A DNA stretch of 64,000 nt from Vandiemenella viatica. Lineage: Eukaryota; Arthropoda; Insecta; Orthoptera; Morabidae. Shown here in pieces: positions 12,275 to 22,795 of the stretch. Position 1 is the stretch's first letter. Each line of letters begins with the position of its first letter. Made by a program: the position numbers and the translations under genes. Below the pieces are notes generated by a model. That model had not been told where the DNA came from, searched no databases, and saw nothing but the letters and a program-made list of their open reading frames with translations. The stretch spans positions 122,604,597 to 122,668,596 of the forward strand of contig CM061921.1 in assembly GCA_031002005.1 (NCBI GenBank), written 5' to 3'.

Positions 12275-14604
12275 GTAATCCTTTTTTTGATAGTCGGGAT
12301 TCCTGCGGCTTTGAGCAGGGCAGCTGTAGGGAATCGGACTAGCACGTGCAGTGCACGCTAAAGCGCTCGGTTCTGCCATGGTCTGCAGACGGTTTAGTTG
12401 GGTCTTGGATGCATACCCCCACACGGGGCACGAATATGCGATCACGAGGCGGATTAGGCTGCAGTAAGTACTGACGCCGGTGCTGGCAGACAATGAGTAT
12501 CCCGGTTGCGTATTGGGTATAGCTCTTGTAGCCTAGCTGCAACTCTATGTCGTATCTCCTCAATGTGATGTGTCCAGGTTAGACGGGAGTCAAGAATCAC
12601 GACGAGGTATTTAATTGTGGTCGACCACTCGATGTCTCCACCATTTATATGTAATTGAAGGCTACGGTTTTGCCGGCAGCCACGCTTCCCTAGGCGCCTG
12701 GTCAGCATAATTGCTTGTGTCTTTGTCGTGTTCAGGGTTATTCTCCAACGCCTCTCCAGGCTTCGGTCTGTTGGAGTACGTCTTGTAATCTTCTTGTAGC
12801 AGCAGCTTTATATCTATGTGCAGTGAATGATGCTGTGTCGTCTGCATTTAGGGTGGTGCGTCCTGTAGCTGGGGCTGGTATAACATTGGTATAAAGATTA
12901 TACAATACCGGTTCTAGGACCGAACCTTGCGGTACTCCGGCGTTTATGGGGCGGCGTGTTGACAGATCATTTCAAATTCTTACCCGGAATGATCTTCCTG
13001 ATATATAGCTCCTGATCAACTATACATAAGGGCCGGGGAATCCCTGGATGTAAAGTTTGTGGAGCAAACCACTAAGCCACACAGAGTCGAAGGCCCTTGC
13101 GACGTCGAGCAACACTAGCGGACAGTATCCACGATAATTGAAGGTAGTTGTGGCACGTTCAACTATACTCATAATCTGATGGGTTGCAGAGTCTCTTTTT
13201 TGGAACCCAAACTGGTATTCCGGGATGATGTTTTCGTTCCAGATGTGTGCTTCCAATCGCTTAAGCAACAGACTCTCCAAGATTTTACTCATTGAGGGGA
13301 ACAGGCTGATGGGGCGGCAGTTCTGAGGGAATATTCAATTCTTCCCTGGTTTCGGCACAGCAACAACAATAGCCTGTTTCCAGCATCTTGGGTAGAGCTG
13401 GCTGCGTAGAATTGTATTAAAAATTTCCGTGAGACCTGTTGTGGAAGTTCCTTCAGCAGGTGGTTACTTATATTGTCAATGCCGGGGGCCTTCCTGGGGT
13501 GTAGTCTGTTCAAAATGAGTCGAAATTCATCAGAGTTAATTTCGTCTATCGTGTAGTCATTATCCTCAGCTGCTAGAAATCGGGCTAGTCTTCGACTGAT
13601 ATCTGCGAATTCTTCTTCATAATTTTCTTGGGCAGGTCTGATTTGCTTCTCGAAGTGATCCGCTAAAGAGTTGGCCTTGTCTGTGTGATTAAACACAAGT
13701 CTCCTTCCGCCATGTAGTGGAGACAGTCTGGTACCCCGCTTTGTGAAAGGCCGGGTCTCTACCCAGAGGTTTCCGTCTAGGGAGTCCAGACGTGACGACC
13801 ACTCACGGTTTCTGTGCTCTACGAGCACCGCTTTCAGCTCGCGTATGAGTCGATTTAGTGGCCGCCTTGTTTCAGGGCATCTGGCTAGACGCCATTCCTT
13901 AGCCACCCTATTTTTATATCTTATTTGTGCTAACAGGTGTGGTGGCAGTTAGTGAAACCTGGGTCTTTCCGTTGCAGCCGTAGCTCTGTTAACAGCTTCG
14001 ACGATGGTTTTGGAGACCTTTTTGATTGCAGCTTCTATTTGTCTCGCATCTAGGGTCCTCAGACGGTGAAGAGATTCCGTGACCTCTTCACGGAAATTAT
14101 CCCAGTCTTTCATGTTATAGTTGTTCAGATTGGTAGTTGTTGACCTCCAGGAGCCTACATCGATGTCTATCAAGACTGGGGAGTGGTCGGACGAGAGTCT
14201 GTTCATTGTGTGCGAACTGATGAATCCTACGATTCCCAGCGTGATCACAATGTCCAGAACGTCTGAGCGGTTGCCATTCCAGGGATGGTGTGTTGGCTCC
14301 TCCGGTCCCCAGATTTGCTAGTTGCGCCTGACTGCAAGCCTGTGGAGCATCTGTCATGCCGGGTTTTTTATTCTCGAGTTCCATTCAGGGATGTTTCGAA
14401 TTTAGATCTCCGCCGATGATCAGTTTGCCTAGGATAGAAAGGAGACGATCGAAGTCCTCTTCTATTGGCTGCCTCCGCGGTAGTCTGTTTGCTGATACTA
14501 CTGTGACTGGTCCAGTTGTAGTCTTCACTTCAATGGCCCTAATTTCTTACTGGTTAGTTTGTGGCGACAGTATCTCATGATAAGGGATACCGCGCTTTAT
14601 ATAT
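12275..14604 (-). pseudogene. Jockey-type ORF2 (endonuclease-reverse transcriptase) remnant
   Basis: Reading down the minus strand from the insertion point: KRGIPYHEI, then SANRLPRRQPIE, the endonuclease block GGDLNSKHP, SSDHSPVLIDID (13949-14248), a linker, then LNRLHPRKAPGIDN, YQFGFQKRDSATHQI, the catalytic LDVARAFDSVW (about 13073-13120), GVPQGSVL, and NADDTAS (12835-12850, where families usually have YADD). The C-terminal part has YLVVILDSRLTW and ends near YQKKDY at 12275. The element would nick chromosomal DNA and copy its RNA there. Multiple frameshifts and stops (for instance TAG between TNQ and EIRAIEV) make it non-functional. Its missing N-terminus lies across the inserted transposon at 17230-17289. 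Confidence 0.88.
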
Positions 14605-17229
14605 GAATTGGTGAGATGCAGAAGGGAAACATTCCATGTAACCTAGTTTTTCAGGAAACGAAAAAAACGTTATAAAATGGAAACGGTAAGTGGGAAAGAA
14701 AAAGTTACTATTGGTGGTTTGTAGTACTAATTGAGGTTAATATTTTCCACTTGTTCAATATCATGTAATGTTCTCCATGACCTTGTAATTTACGTCCAAA
14801 GAGCATGGAATATTTTCCTTTTGCATCTCACTGATTGCTGAATGAAATATTTTTCAAATATTTTTGTTAATTAGAAGTTTATTCCAAGGTAAAATTGAAA
14901 AAAACTATAGCAGAATTACATTCAGAATTACTTATGCATATAAAGGTAGACAAGAGCAAAAATCACCATATATATGTAAATAATAAACAAGAAAAGAGAG
15001 TGACTAAGTTTGAATAATGTCTCCCTCGTAGACTGTCCTCATACATTTAGTCAATATCTGCTGACCATTGCAATATTGTGTTGTAAAATTCTTTATGTTC
15101 ATGTGGAATATACTGCATTATCTTTGCCACATCCATTATCTTCTTCTGGTCGATGGGAACTTTATGATCGTAGGCATGGTCTACTGGTAGCCTCAGGTCA
15201 CCACAATGTTGGTATAGTTGAAAAATATTACTATTCAATCCATTTATGAATTTGAATACTTCAACAAACCCTTTCTGATCTCTCCTGTATATGAGATGTC
15301 TGTATTGACTGATCTGGAAATCAGCTCGATGATGGAGACTCTTTGTATACTTCTTGAATATTGAGGGCCACCATTCCTTGTAGCTGACTATCTGCTCAGT
15401 TTTGACAGATCTCACTTCAAATGATTTTTTCTTTGCATTTTGAATGAGGGTATCATACTGTAAAGGTGTGTATATTCGATCTTGGCGTCGCACAGTTCTC
15501 TTGACAATGGCAAAATCTCTATCACACGGTAAAAAGCTATGTCCACATATTGGGAAGTACTGATGAATTTTTTCAAACCGGCCAATCATGGTGAGACTCA
15601 ATAGAAATCTGACCAGAGTGTGGTTTCGATTTTTCCCGCCACAGGCAACACTGAACACATGTAGAGTTTTCACTTCAGGCGGTACACAGGGGTTTACATA
15701 ATCACACAGAAAGCTACAAACTTCATCAGGTCCCTTTTTACAAGTCCCCTCGTGGTAAGTATAAAACACAGATTTACCATTTGCAAGGTTGTGGATACAA
15801 AAAACAATGTGCGATAATTTCCTCAAATAAAACATTTCCTGAACTGGAAGTAAAGGAAGAGGGAGATTTTGCATATAATCAAATACTATTCCTCCTTCGT
15901 CAATTTTGTTTTTACATAGCGCGGTTACTTCATTCAATTTCGTATAAAATTTCTTGGCTCTGCGTTCATGAACGAGAAGTTCAGCAGTTGCAACCCTTTT
16001 GGCAGCATTATTAAGTGCAGGGGATTTTATTTTATTTCCCAGTTCCTCACATTGTGAACATACATCTACTTGAGGACGCCCAAATCGATAGTTAAAATTT
16101 TCTTTGAAGTACCTCAAATAATATTCATATTTCACCATATAGCTCAGGTCTTGATGCTTATCCAAAAATAATTGAAACATAATCTTACATGTCAAACCAC
16201 ACTCCAAGTACACTAAAGGTGAATAATGGGAAACCTTTGTGGGAAACGATGATACGTGCTGATGAATCTTTGTTATTACATCATTGGGAATACGAACACG
16301 GTTATCGTGCTTAACTCGTAAGTCTGTAGGTAGTTCATTCTTCTCAACCAGATGGGCCAAACGAAAAACTGCCTTGCTGGAAACACCGTATAAATTTAGG
16401 AAGGCTTTTCTACATACTTCAACTCGTGTATTCCCTTTTACTGCAAAATACTTGTAGCTTGATGTGATTTGCTTGGAGTACTCATATTTAGGTCTATGTC
16501 GCGCCACATCATGTCTCTCAATGAAACTCATCAAATATGTATCTCGTTCATTTTTCTCCCTACCACTATAAACGTTCACAATAATTCGGTCCTCCTCCTC
16601 TTGATCAAAATTCAACATACACTGTTTTTTACATCTGCAATCTTGAACAGTTTTCTTCTTCTCTACAAGAAAACCTTTATCAGTCACAAACTCTTCCCCT
16701 TTATTTCGGGCTTCTTTCATACACTGTCTCAAATTTCCCGAGCACCATCTTTTCTTCTGGGGGCTATCAACCTGTTTCCGACAGCGACATCACACTATCA
16801 CCGTTCTTCTCTTACAACACACACTTGATACAAAGTTTAAACTGTTACAAGAACGCTGATTCACTAACAACAATCACAATGTTAGAGCTATAGGTCTGAA
16901 ATAGCACAACAATTTACCAATATAAACATATAACAACAATATAAATCCAAAGATCCCTACTATATTTCCACATTCTAACGTCTAGAAGTGCGCTCTGCCA
17001 AAGAAAGTAGGAACTAACAGACTAATGAGAGCAAAAAGGAAAACATTCCTGGAATCTTTTCTTTTTGCATGTCACTCAAATTTTAACAGCTTGTTTTAAC
17101 CCATTAGAAGTGGAAGAATTTTTTCTCTGTTTAGGTCAATAGATGGAGGAAGGGTTGGTGAACAAAATGGCTATCTCAGTTTAAAACGGCCAAAAAGTGG
17201 AATGTTTTCCTTCTGCATCTCACCAATTC
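14605..17229 (-). mobile_element. TIR DNA transposon with 4-bp target duplication (Sola-like, tentative)
   Basis: The ends are inverted repeats of about 32 bases with one mismatch: left GAATTGGTGAGATGCAGAAG and onward to 14636, right its complement at 17198-17229. ATAT flanks both sides (14601-14604 and 17230-17233). Removing the element plus one ATAT restores the host LINE reading GGGVAIYIKRGIP exactly in frame, which fixes a 4-bp duplication against the 2- or 6-bp alternatives. Extra TIR-like motifs lie inside each end (14806-14834, 17029-17050, 17051-17075). The single long gene is described separately. Four-bp duplications are typical of the Sola superfamily, but I cannot confirm the superfamily from sequence alone. 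Confidence 0.85.
15047..16720 (-). CDS. Putative DDE-type transposase, long open frame
   Basis: About 557 codons from the first in-frame ATG (16720). The frame is open upstream to a TGA at 16790-16792, and that stretch (PQKKRW..., then LRQCMKEARNKGEEFV) resembles the family's usual N-terminus, so a non-ATG or further upstream start is possible. Counting from the TTG at 16732, visible blocks are a Cys-rich start (DCRCKKQCMLNF), SFPTKVSHYSP, FGRPQVDVCSQCEEL, FDYMQNLPLP (D285, likely first catalytic residue), FSVACGGKNRN (362-region) and GHSFLPCDRDF (D404/D406). I recognise this block pattern from arthropod proteins of mobile origin, where the second block usually reads FSD. Here the aspartate is a valine (GTT), so the enzyme is probably dead although the frame is intact. 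It would bind the TIRs and move the element. Confidence 0.8.
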   Translation of the reverse strand: MKEARNKGEEFVTDKGFLVEKKKTVQDCRCKKQCMLNFDQEEEDRIIVNVYSGREKNERDTYLMSFIERHDVARHRPKYEYSKQITSSYKYFAVKGNTRVEVCRKAFLNLYGVSSKAVFRLAHLVEKNELPTDLRVKHDNRVRIPNDVITKIHQHVSSFPTKVSHYSPLVYLECGLTCKIMFQLFLDKHQDLSYMVKYEYYLRYFKENFNYRFGRPQVDVCSQCEELGNKIKSPALNNAAKRVATAELLVHERRAKKFYTKLNEVTALCKNKIDEGGIVFDYMQNLPLPLLPVQEMFYLRKLSHIVFCIHNLANGKSVFYTYHEGTCKKGPDEVCSFLCDYVNPCVPPEVKTLHVFSVACGGKNRNHTLVRFLLSLTMIGRFEKIHQYFPICGHSFLPCDRDFAIVKRTVRRQDRIYTPLQYDTLIQNAKKKSFEVRSVKTEQIVSYKEWWPSIFKKYTKSLHHRADFQISQYRHLIYRRDQKGFVEVFKFINGLNSNIFQLYQHCGDLRLPVDHAYDHKVPIDQKKIMDVAKIMQYIPHEHKEFYNTILQWSADID

Positions 17230-17286
17230 ATATATTGCCACACCACCTCCTGCAAAGGCCTGTCATGCCGACCCTGAATGAGCGTC

Positions 17287-19170
17287 CTATCCATCGTGGG
17301 TGAGGGATATCTCTGGCTGTTCGGCTGCTGGAACCGTCTTAACTGCGGACTTGATATCCGCGGCGAGCTGATCAAACTTGGCGAGGAGAGACGTCAACAT
17401 GTTGTGTAGGCTGCCTACTATGTTTAATAGTTGGTCCATCGTCTCGATGTTATTTGCTGTTTGAGGTGTGGGTCCAGAGTGCTGGCAGGGTTTCTTGAGA
17501 GTTTGCCTTCTCTGCTGCCATTGACTTGATTTCCTTTGGTGGTGTTTTTCCAGATGTCTTTTCAGCATATGTGGTGGACACCGAGTGATTTGTCGGCTGC
17601 TGAGCCGTGCTCTTCTTGCTTCCCTTTTTGAAAACCCTTGCCTGCTTTTTGTGGAGGATTCTTTCCGTTGTGTCGAGGCGTGGATTTATTCTTGCTTTCT
17701 CGCTGTCGACTAGGATGGTCGGCCGCAGATGATTGTTGGAGTGCTATGACCTCTGACTTCTTGTCATCATTCATCTTATGTTCTCTTGAGGATTGCCCAG
17801 AGGTGATCCCTCGCTGCCGGTCTCAGGCTCGATTAAACGTAGGACACCCTTTATAGCTGGCAACATGACTCCCTTAACAGTTACCGCATATCGGTGTGCT
17901 GTCACCCTTCTTCATGGCATAGTCGTTGGACAAGTGTGCCCCGGCAAACTTGACGCAAATCGACGGTATGTTGCAATGGCTTGCTACATGTCCTAGAGCT
18001 TGGCAGTTAAAGCACTGAGTAGGGCCACTGGATGACCTTAACTTCTCGACGGAGATGCGCAGTGACATCAGTGATTCCAGGGCGAATATTTTTCTATTAT
18101 GCGGCCTATCTGGCAGCACCAGAAGAAAGAGAGGCACGAGGTCTGAACCAGCTGGTGTTTTTAGCTGAGCCACTGTGCTAATGTTGAATCCGCTGTCTTC
18201 GAGTTCTTCTTTTATATCTTCAGATTGCATGTTTTAAGGCATCCCGCAAAGTACCACTTTTAGTATCCTCCCTACTGCGGAGGGAAAAGTATAGTACGAT
18301 ATGTTTGCCCTCTGCAGTGCTGCAGTCACTTCCAGGTAGTGATTGGTAGAGTAGAAGGTTAATTTCATCTTATCGCCACCAGCAGTCTTCGCTTGGAGTG
18401 GCCGCTCTTTTAGGATCTCCTTAATCATCTGATACATTTCTTTGTAGTTTTTGGGGAATTTTAATACAATGAGTGGGATCTGATGTCTAAGATGTGGTGT
18501 CTGTTGCTGTTGTTGTTGTTGCTGCTGTTGCTGCTGCTATGCAGATTTTTATTGATGTGGTTGATGTGCAGATTCTTCTTGATTCAGCACTTCATATGGG
18601 TTTGATGTTGGGATCTAGTTATGGTGGGGGCATGCTGGTACGGTGCGCCAGCATGAACCCCTCCATGTCGGGCTGCATGCTGGTTGATCTTGTTTTATTG
18701 TTGCCTGGTGTTTTCTTTGCAGATTTTCCGCTATGTTGGCCCATAGAAATCGGTGCAGGGAAGCTGAAAGCTCCATTGATTTTATTCTTCCCCGCCTTCT
18801 TCTCCTTATTGATCGAGGCAAGCTGTGACACAGGGACGCTGATTATGGTGTTTCTTCCCCTCTGTTCTCTCCTTGGTAGCTTTACTTTATCGTCAAGGAG
18901 TGGTGAGGTGCAGCGCTTTGTTGTGCGAGGATCTTGACTGTGGGCAGGCCCGGTCGTCATCTGCGAGGTGTGTACCGTCGGAGTTGTGTCCATATTCAGA
19001 TCCATGTTCGGTTGCCGGGTCGTCCTAGTTGCTTGCGGAGCCGTCCGTTTTGTGTTCGTACTAAAGTCCGTTTCTGTTAGCCGGGTCTTCATTGTGGCCG
19101 CAGCTCTCACCGGTAAAGTTGAGAGCGCCGGCGTTCTCAAACAACCAGAACGAGTGGACCTACTCAGCAT
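17287..19170 (-). pseudogene. Jockey-type ORF1 (gag-like nucleic-acid-binding protein)
   Basis: ORF1 proteins of this clade coat the element's RNA. In order on the minus strand: a Thr/Ser/Lys-rich N-terminal region (18619-19170), a Gln-rich run from a CAG/CAA repeat (about 18497-18540), a PRE-like segment (YKEMYQMIKEILKERP, FYSTNHYLEVTAALQ), then VAQLKTPAGSDLVPLFLLVL, and a zinc knuckle CFNCQALGHVASHC (C-x2-C-x4-H-x4-C). Two further knuckles appear decayed or partial (CVKFAGAHL, where the second Cys is Phe; CGNC then a stop). The C-terminus has a helical segment MDQLLNIVGSLHNMLTSLL and ends at 17287. A TAA after VVLCGMP and other breaks disable it. Confidence 0.85.
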
Positions 19171-19267
19171 CGCTCTCCACCATCACATCCGGGCAGCAGG
19201 GGAGCGGGCGTCGTAGCGAGCCCAAGATTTTTCGCGCCATCGCTGAAGATATAAAGGAAGTTCAATT

Positions 19268-19403
19268 GGTGGCTAAGCCAGTTGAGGCAGTGACAGTCAA
19301 CTTGCGACAACTAGAAGATAACTGATGAAGACAGCAGAGCTAGCTGTCGAAACGTCGTGTATTTAGAACACCATCCGGCTGGACGCCCAAGAAGATTTTG
19401 TCG
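19268..19403 (+). repeat. Hammerhead-bearing short repeat, copy 2
   Basis: Plus-strand copy of the repeat at 11881-12016 and 57793-57929, from ggctaagccagttgaggca to gattttgtcgc. It sits outside the 5' end of the Jockey-type LINE in the opposite orientation to copy 1, so the two copies bracket that LINE as outward-facing inverted repeats. No target duplication was found around this copy. Confidence 0.8.
19312..19362 (+). ncRNA. Hammerhead ribozyme-like motif, copy 2 (stem I weakened)
   Basis: Core CTGATGA (19322-19328), an extra A, stem II GACAGC/GCTGTC closing a 7-base loop, GAAA (19349-19352) and CGTC. The core is intact, but the base before CTGATGA is A where copies 1 and 3 have C, so the first stem I pair with G19357 is lost and a second stem I pair is also broken. 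Probably inactive or weak. Confidence 0.5.
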
Positions 19404-20079
19404 CATCAGTACGCCACTCACACATTTTGAACACCTTGTCCCACCTAACATTATCAAAACATTATGCAATTTAACGGAGACTTTGGAGGATGGAAACGTG
19501 AGTTATACTAGTCATGTGTGTGAATGATCATCGAACGGGTGGAATGTAGCCGAAAGACCCTTCGATTTATCGACACAGCTGTAATTATAATAGAGCCCAG
19601 TGGGTGAGCTGGAAACTGTCGGAAGGCAGCTTCGACCCCTGTCCAACAGTCCAGCAATCAAGATTTCAGTTTTCAATGGCAGTATTTATTTATTAAATGG
19701 ACGACAGTGATTCTTGCCGTCTGATATATCGTTGTTTTTTTTTTCGACCCAAAGTCACAGATGCTACGATAAATTGCAGGACACTTATACATGCTAGAAT
19801 TACCTGGATATTATAGGTGGCTTGCGCGGTCATAGAGCTATCATGTGTCACTCCACTGTCGATACACAGTTATCAGGTATCAGCTGCGTTCAAAAGAAAG
19901 TCACTTGAAATCGAATGATGATGAAAGAACACCTTCTTGACTTCTTTAATAGACAAGGTATTTATGTTCATCACAGTAGATCGGACGAAGTTTGGAAGCT
20001 TAGTAACAGTGAAAAAAGTTAAGCTTGGTATTCAACCCGGTCCCGAAGGAAGTATACGAAGACTCGTGTAGCCAGTCCC
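19404..20079. other. Anonymous DNA
   Basis: No coding, RNA or repeat signal recognised. Confidence 0.4.
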
Positions 20080-20198
20080 CATAACCTAACACAGCAATCC
20101 TACCGAGCAAATGAGACGTACAATTTAACGCGGAATCCGAACTACGGAAGCGTTCTGACGTATCTTACATTACCCAGCAAGCTGTGCCAAATGTGCGA
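20080..20198 (-). repeat. SINE family A, copy 2 (3' part)
   Basis: Minus-strand match to the body and tail of the 1843 and 63601 copies, including ttcggattccgcgttaaa and the end gtaggattgctgtgttaggt. The tRNA-like head is absent, as expected for a 5'-truncated copy. Confidence 0.65.
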
Positions 20199-21106
20199 GA
20201 AACGTGCGAATACACAAGTGATTTTGGGTTCTCTGTAACAAATGATGTGTTTCGTGTTCGTGAGAATAACTGTTCGATCCCCGATGACGCTATTTCTACG
20301 AGTAATAAAACGACTATTTCATTTAATAAGACTTACTATTACAAGTTTTAATGATGCATTTGAACTTGGAATAGCGTCAGTAAATTTTCCTCAGTACACA
20401 GCTGACTCTACAGTTGTTATTCTAATTGCGGTATTAACCACTTGACGCAGTGTTTAGCATTCCTGCCAATATTATAGCACAGGTAGGAAACAATTGGATA
20501 AAGATATCAAAAGAGGTGGAAGTGAAAGCATGTGAGCCACAAGGTAGTGAACTGGGGACCAATCCTGTTCATTATTCTTATCCGTCATTCTGTTGTTGAT
20601 TTACAGTCAGAAGTTAGGTTGTTTGCAAATTAAATAATGCTTTATAATTGGGTATAGCTATAGAATTATCTGTACAGGTTATCTAGTTGGGTAGGATGAC
20701 ATAAAATGAAAATAAATGCACAAAGTGGTACACAAATGAAAACTTGATGGTTTGTACGTTTATAAGGTGGATGAGATGTGTTGGTTGAAATATAACTATC
20801 ATGATATATCATTTAAAACTAAACTAAATTAGTTGGTACATATTGGGTGATTGGTAGGAAAAGGGTAATGTTGGGATGTACCAGGAAAGTGAAAGAACGA
20901 AGCCATCAAACTTTGCGCATATCCTTTGCATGTTTATGATAGGGTATCAAATACAAAAGATGAATAGGTGAAAAGAATGGCAACTAGATTTGTTTGCAGG
21001 AGTTATTGTAGAAGACATTCACTGAAATAGGGATTATGAATCATTGGAACAGAGGTGAGTTGCGAGAGTTTCACTCAGATAAGTTACTCGAATGAACTCA
21101 CCGTCC
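20199..21106. other. Anonymous DNA
   Basis: AT-rich, nothing recognised. Confidence 0.4.
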
Positions 21107-21190
21107 GTAGTACGTGATCCGTCAACGCTTTTTCTCACATTCGGGAAGACGTGGGTTCGAATCCCCTTCTGTGATTCACAGTATACAATC
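21107..21190 (+). repeat. SINE family B, head fragment
   Basis: Contains gtcaacgc, then cacattcgggaagacgtg and the B-box block ggttcgaatcccc. These match the head of the more complete family B copies (for example 60055-60300). The body is missing. Confidence 0.6.
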
Positions 21191-22649
21191 ATGGAACATG
21201 GAGTGATAAAAATACACAAAACAAATTTTTATGTCAAAAGCCTTTTCATTCGGGAAATATTGCGAGTTTTCAGAACTGACACCGTGGGGATACTAACATG
21301 TAGCTATATAGTAGTCACCTCAGCCACCAACTAGCTATAGTGAGACAAGACTGGTTTAGGAAGTGTAGTTGATAGAGTACTTTAAGTTTTGCAATTAACA
21401 CGTTTAGTTTTCTGTTGCAAAACCTACCAGGATAGTATCCTCTGATAACCTGACGAGCATAGTAGGCGAGCTGACAGTAATTAGTCTGATTCCCTTGAGT
21501 AATGGCCTCGCGGCAACCTGTCTCGGGGGTTTACTAAGAATCGATAACTGAATCTTCTGCAGTCGTACTGAATTGCTTATGTTCCAGCGTCACTGTGATG
21601 AAGCTTACCTACTGTGATTTCATCCCTTCTACAAACAAGGGAGACTCAACATATTCCCTGAACAAGAAGACAATCACCAATATCAAGTCATTAAAAATTC
21701 ATGCTTCCATTAAACTGAATATCATTAACAAAACACGAAAACTTGCCATTTCGACAGGTAAAATCTGCTGAATTAAGTTTCATAGCAATCGTACGTTGGT
21801 TACCCGTTGATAGCTAGTTAATGTTTATTTATTTTTATCTATCAAGATACAAGAAGCATTCTAAAAGTTAAAAAATGTCAGTAACAAATCATTACCAATC
21901 GTAGCGTGCGTTTGTGAGAGACTTCAGCGGAGATTTTAAAGAGGACGATCTAAAAAATTTACGCGAAATTTCAACAACATCCATTATTATGCACATCACA
22001 GTGCTAATAGTAATTGAATTTATATTTCGATCAAGAACATTGGTAACTACATTTTGTTATTTCCCCCAGTTAGAATGTTTTTCAGTTGATGTTCACTCCA
22101 GTTTAGATCAGCTGCAAACTGAATAAACTGTTCCCTCAGTTAGCTGATTGAGTTCTTATCCTAACTCTCATTTCTGCTTCTGACGCTGATAGAAAATGTT
22201 ACATGCCCTCTGACTATAGTTTTGCGTACTCAAGCTACATCGTTATCAAAATATCCTCAATTTGCATAACGAACTGTTATATTCTCAAAATTAAGTGCGA
22301 ATATTTTTCCTGGCGTAGTGAATCTATCGTAACATGTAACACAGGTGCTATCTATTGAAAACGAATGCGGAATGGGAATGCTAAGTAGTATCCTGTCTCC
22401 GAAGCTTAATTAGGGTGGGCAAACAATAAGTTATCAAAATCTCAATCAGAGACTAACGTTTAATACTGATAGTTTTATACCTTCATATAAAGACTATGGA
22501 GAGATGTAACTGGTTTAGTTTACTTGTGCTTCACTTAAATATAAAAATTGAAGGAATGAATAGGTAAAACCCGGCTGAAAGTCCCAATCTGGCAGAACAT
22601 TGATCAACACCATTTTCACACAGTCTATGTGCACTGCGTAGAGGTTTGA
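21191..22649. other. Anonymous DNA
   Basis: No feature recognised beyond short AT-rich open frames. Confidence 0.4.
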
Positions 22650-22795
22650 AATTCAACACAAGATTTTGGTGCGAAAGTTTGGTATTCAGGAACCGTGCTT
22701 CGTGATCTCACCTACCTGGCTGCGGGGATCGAACCAGCCCAGTCAGCAACTCACTGTTTAATCGTCTTAGGCCAACAAGGCGAGTTGTGGTGGTT
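22650..22795 (-). repeat. tRNA-derived SINE, family C
   Basis: On the minus strand a tRNA-like head (TTGTTGGCCTAAGACG, then the B box GGTTCGATCCC) is followed by a body reaching towards 22650. The body differs from families A and B, so this is a separate SINE family or an isolated tRNA-like relic. Confidence 0.5.

Larger units (their letters stand above)
12017..19267 (-). mobile_element. Jockey-clade LINE, interrupted and decayed
   Basis: A minus-strand non-LTR retrotransposon with a gag-like ORF1 (17287-19170) and an endonuclease-reverse transcriptase ORF2 (12275-14604). It is split by a 2.6-kb DNA transposon at 14605-17229. Stripped of that insertion it is about 4.6 kb. The zinc-knuckle ORF1, APE-type endonuclease and LDVARAFDSVW / GVPQGS / ADD reverse transcriptase blocks fit the Jockey clade. 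The first part of the endonuclease is missing: ORF1's end is followed within about 50 bases by the GGGVAIY block that normally lies some 60 codons into ORF2. The exact 5' and 3' ends are uncertain. Outer copies of a ribozyme repeat stand at both sides in opposite orientations. Confidence 0.85.

Noticed and set aside
18494..18937. 147-codon open frame on the plus strand
   Set aside because: It is antisense to the Gln-rich and N-terminal parts of the Jockey-type ORF1, and its composition reflects the CAG repeat.
19268..19403. Type III hammerhead arrangement for the ribozyme-like repeats
   Set aside because: No upstream strand complementary to the bases after GAAA was found; only the type I layout with a minimal stem III pairs correctly.
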